From: a virus | Virus record (IMG/VR): IMGVR_UViG_3300006802_000377 | Location: 1 to 29,291 of that record | Length of the DNA: 29,291 nucleotides | Strand: one strand, 5' to 3' | Shown here: positions 28,677 to 29,291 of the stretch, one piece after another | Position numbering within the stretch: the stretch's first letter is position 1 | Layout: every line of letters begins with the position of its first letter | The notes under the pieces: model-generated | Told to the model about the DNA's origin: nothing | What the model saw: the letters and a program-made list of their open reading frames with translations, nothing else | The model's database searches: none | Made by a program: the position numbers and the translations under genes

Positions 28677-29291
28677 CTACCAAATGGCGCGCGGGTCGTC
28701 GGGCATGATCGCGAAGCCGAAGCGGTTCGCCTGCGCGACCCGCGCGGGGTCGCGAGTTGCAAGCGGTCCCTTGCCCTTCAATGCGACGACGACCCCGCGC
28801 GGGTCGGTCGTTCGGTCGTCGGTTTCGTCGCCATTGATGCATTGCCAAGCGCGCCCGCCGATGGTGAACGCGCGCGGCATCGGGCGCGCGTAGCGTCCGA
28901 TGCCGAGTCCCGCGAATACCACTGCGACATTGCCACCAGTGGCGAGATACTCGCACGCGAGTTGCTCCGATGCGCATTCGCTCCATGAGTAGACGATCCG
29001 CGTAGCGTTCGCGAATCCGCCCGCGCGCATCGCGAGGCGGACCGCGTACGGTCTCTTCGTGTACGCGTACCCTTCGATCTTGAATCGCGCGAAAGCCGCG
29101 CCGAGTTCGTCGAACGTCTCAAAGGGCAGGTCCGTGCCGACGTTCAACCGAGCGACGGCACGGACGCCGAGCGATGACGCGAGACGCGAGACGCGCCCGA
29201 TGCAGCGGGCGAGTTCCGCGCCCGCGGCTACGGGGTGTTCCCGCAGGGCGACGACCCGTCGCGCGCGGGCGCGCATGATGGTATCGGCGCC
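28677..29291 (-). CDS. GP88-family phage protein, 5' end beyond the window
   Basis: A frame of 205 codons open to the right edge and ending at TAG. The visible part matches the pattern I know for gene product 88 proteins of mycobacteriophages and many other phages: ARLNVGTDLPFETF, then an EGYAYTKRP segment, TRIVYSWSE, GGNVAVVFAG, and CINGDETDDRTTDPRGVVVALKGKG near the C-terminus. The Cys-rich N-terminal part usual in the family would lie off the edge, so an ATG at 29276 is probably internal. The function of the family is not known to me. Codon use is strikingly rich in CGCG compared with the structural genes. The gene has its own terminator. Confidence 0.8.
   Translation of the reverse strand, partial: GADTIMRARARRVVALREHPVAAGAELARCIGRVSRLASSLGVRAVARLNVGTDLPFETFDELGAAFARFKIEGYAYTKRPYAVRLAMRAGGFANATRIVYSWSECASEQLACEYLATGGNVAVVFAGLGIGRYARPMPRAFTIGGRAWQCINGDETDDRTTDPRGVVVALKGKGPLATRDPARVAQANRFGFAIMPDDPRAIW

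Noticed and set aside
1-29291. tRNA genes, CRISPR arrays, insertion sequences, attachment sites
   Set aside because: None was seen by eye on either strand; gaps between genes are too short apart from 28015-28676, which shows no cloverleaf or regular spacer array.

Overview
The window is about 29 kb of a tailed bacteriophage (Caudoviricetes) genome or prophage. All recognisable genes lie on the minus strand, so the transcription order runs from the right edge to the left edge. The sequence is GC-rich and densely packed: most neighbouring genes overlap by 1-8 nt (ATGA, GTGA, TGATG), which points to long polycistronic transcripts with coupled translation. The host cannot be read from the window, but a lipobox lipoprotein in the lysis region and a YadA-like adhesin fold suggest a Gram-negative host. 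No integrase, transposase, repressor, tRNA, CRISPR array or replication gene is present.

Layout in transcription order. (1) Right edge, 28677-29291: a 5'-truncated gene of the GP88 family, closed by a good rho-independent terminator. (2) 28015-28676: a gene-free control region with a large dyad over a consensus -35 box, G-rich hairpins and short repeats. (3) 20037-28014: head module, comprising large terminase, DUF935 (Mu gp29-like) portal with a long extra C-terminus, minor head protein, protease with an in-frame nested scaffold, decoration protein, major capsid protein and a DUF1320 (Mu gp36-like) connector. This is the Mu-type head gene order. (4) 14286-20040: siphovirus-type tail module, comprising a gp10-like joining protein, tail tube protein, a tail assembly chaperone with a programmed -1 frameshift (GGGAAAC), a tail terminator-like protein, a short tape-measure candidate and a large tail or baseplate protein.

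(5) 5222-14289: an unusually long run of tail-tip, fibre and receptor-binding genes. Three share one N-terminal module, several end in Asp/Asn-Gly-Gly plus an aromatic residue, and one (9803-10891) carries a possible chymotrypsin-like His/Asp/Ser triad. (6) 4524-5225: a lysis-type cassette of two small membrane proteins, a 53-residue protein and an out-of-frame overlapping lipoprotein. No endolysin is recognised. (7) 1-4507: a calcineurin-like metallophosphoesterase, a small tail-associated protein, a YadA-like beta-roll adhesin, a small acidic-tailed protein and a very cysteine-rich protein (about 38 Cys in 508 residues) that starts at TTG and runs off the left edge.

The most notable points are the complete frameshift signal, the nested scaffold start, the possible tail protease, the cysteine-rich left-edge protein and the dyad/-35 arrangement ahead of the terminase gene. 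The small terminase subunit is not in the window.
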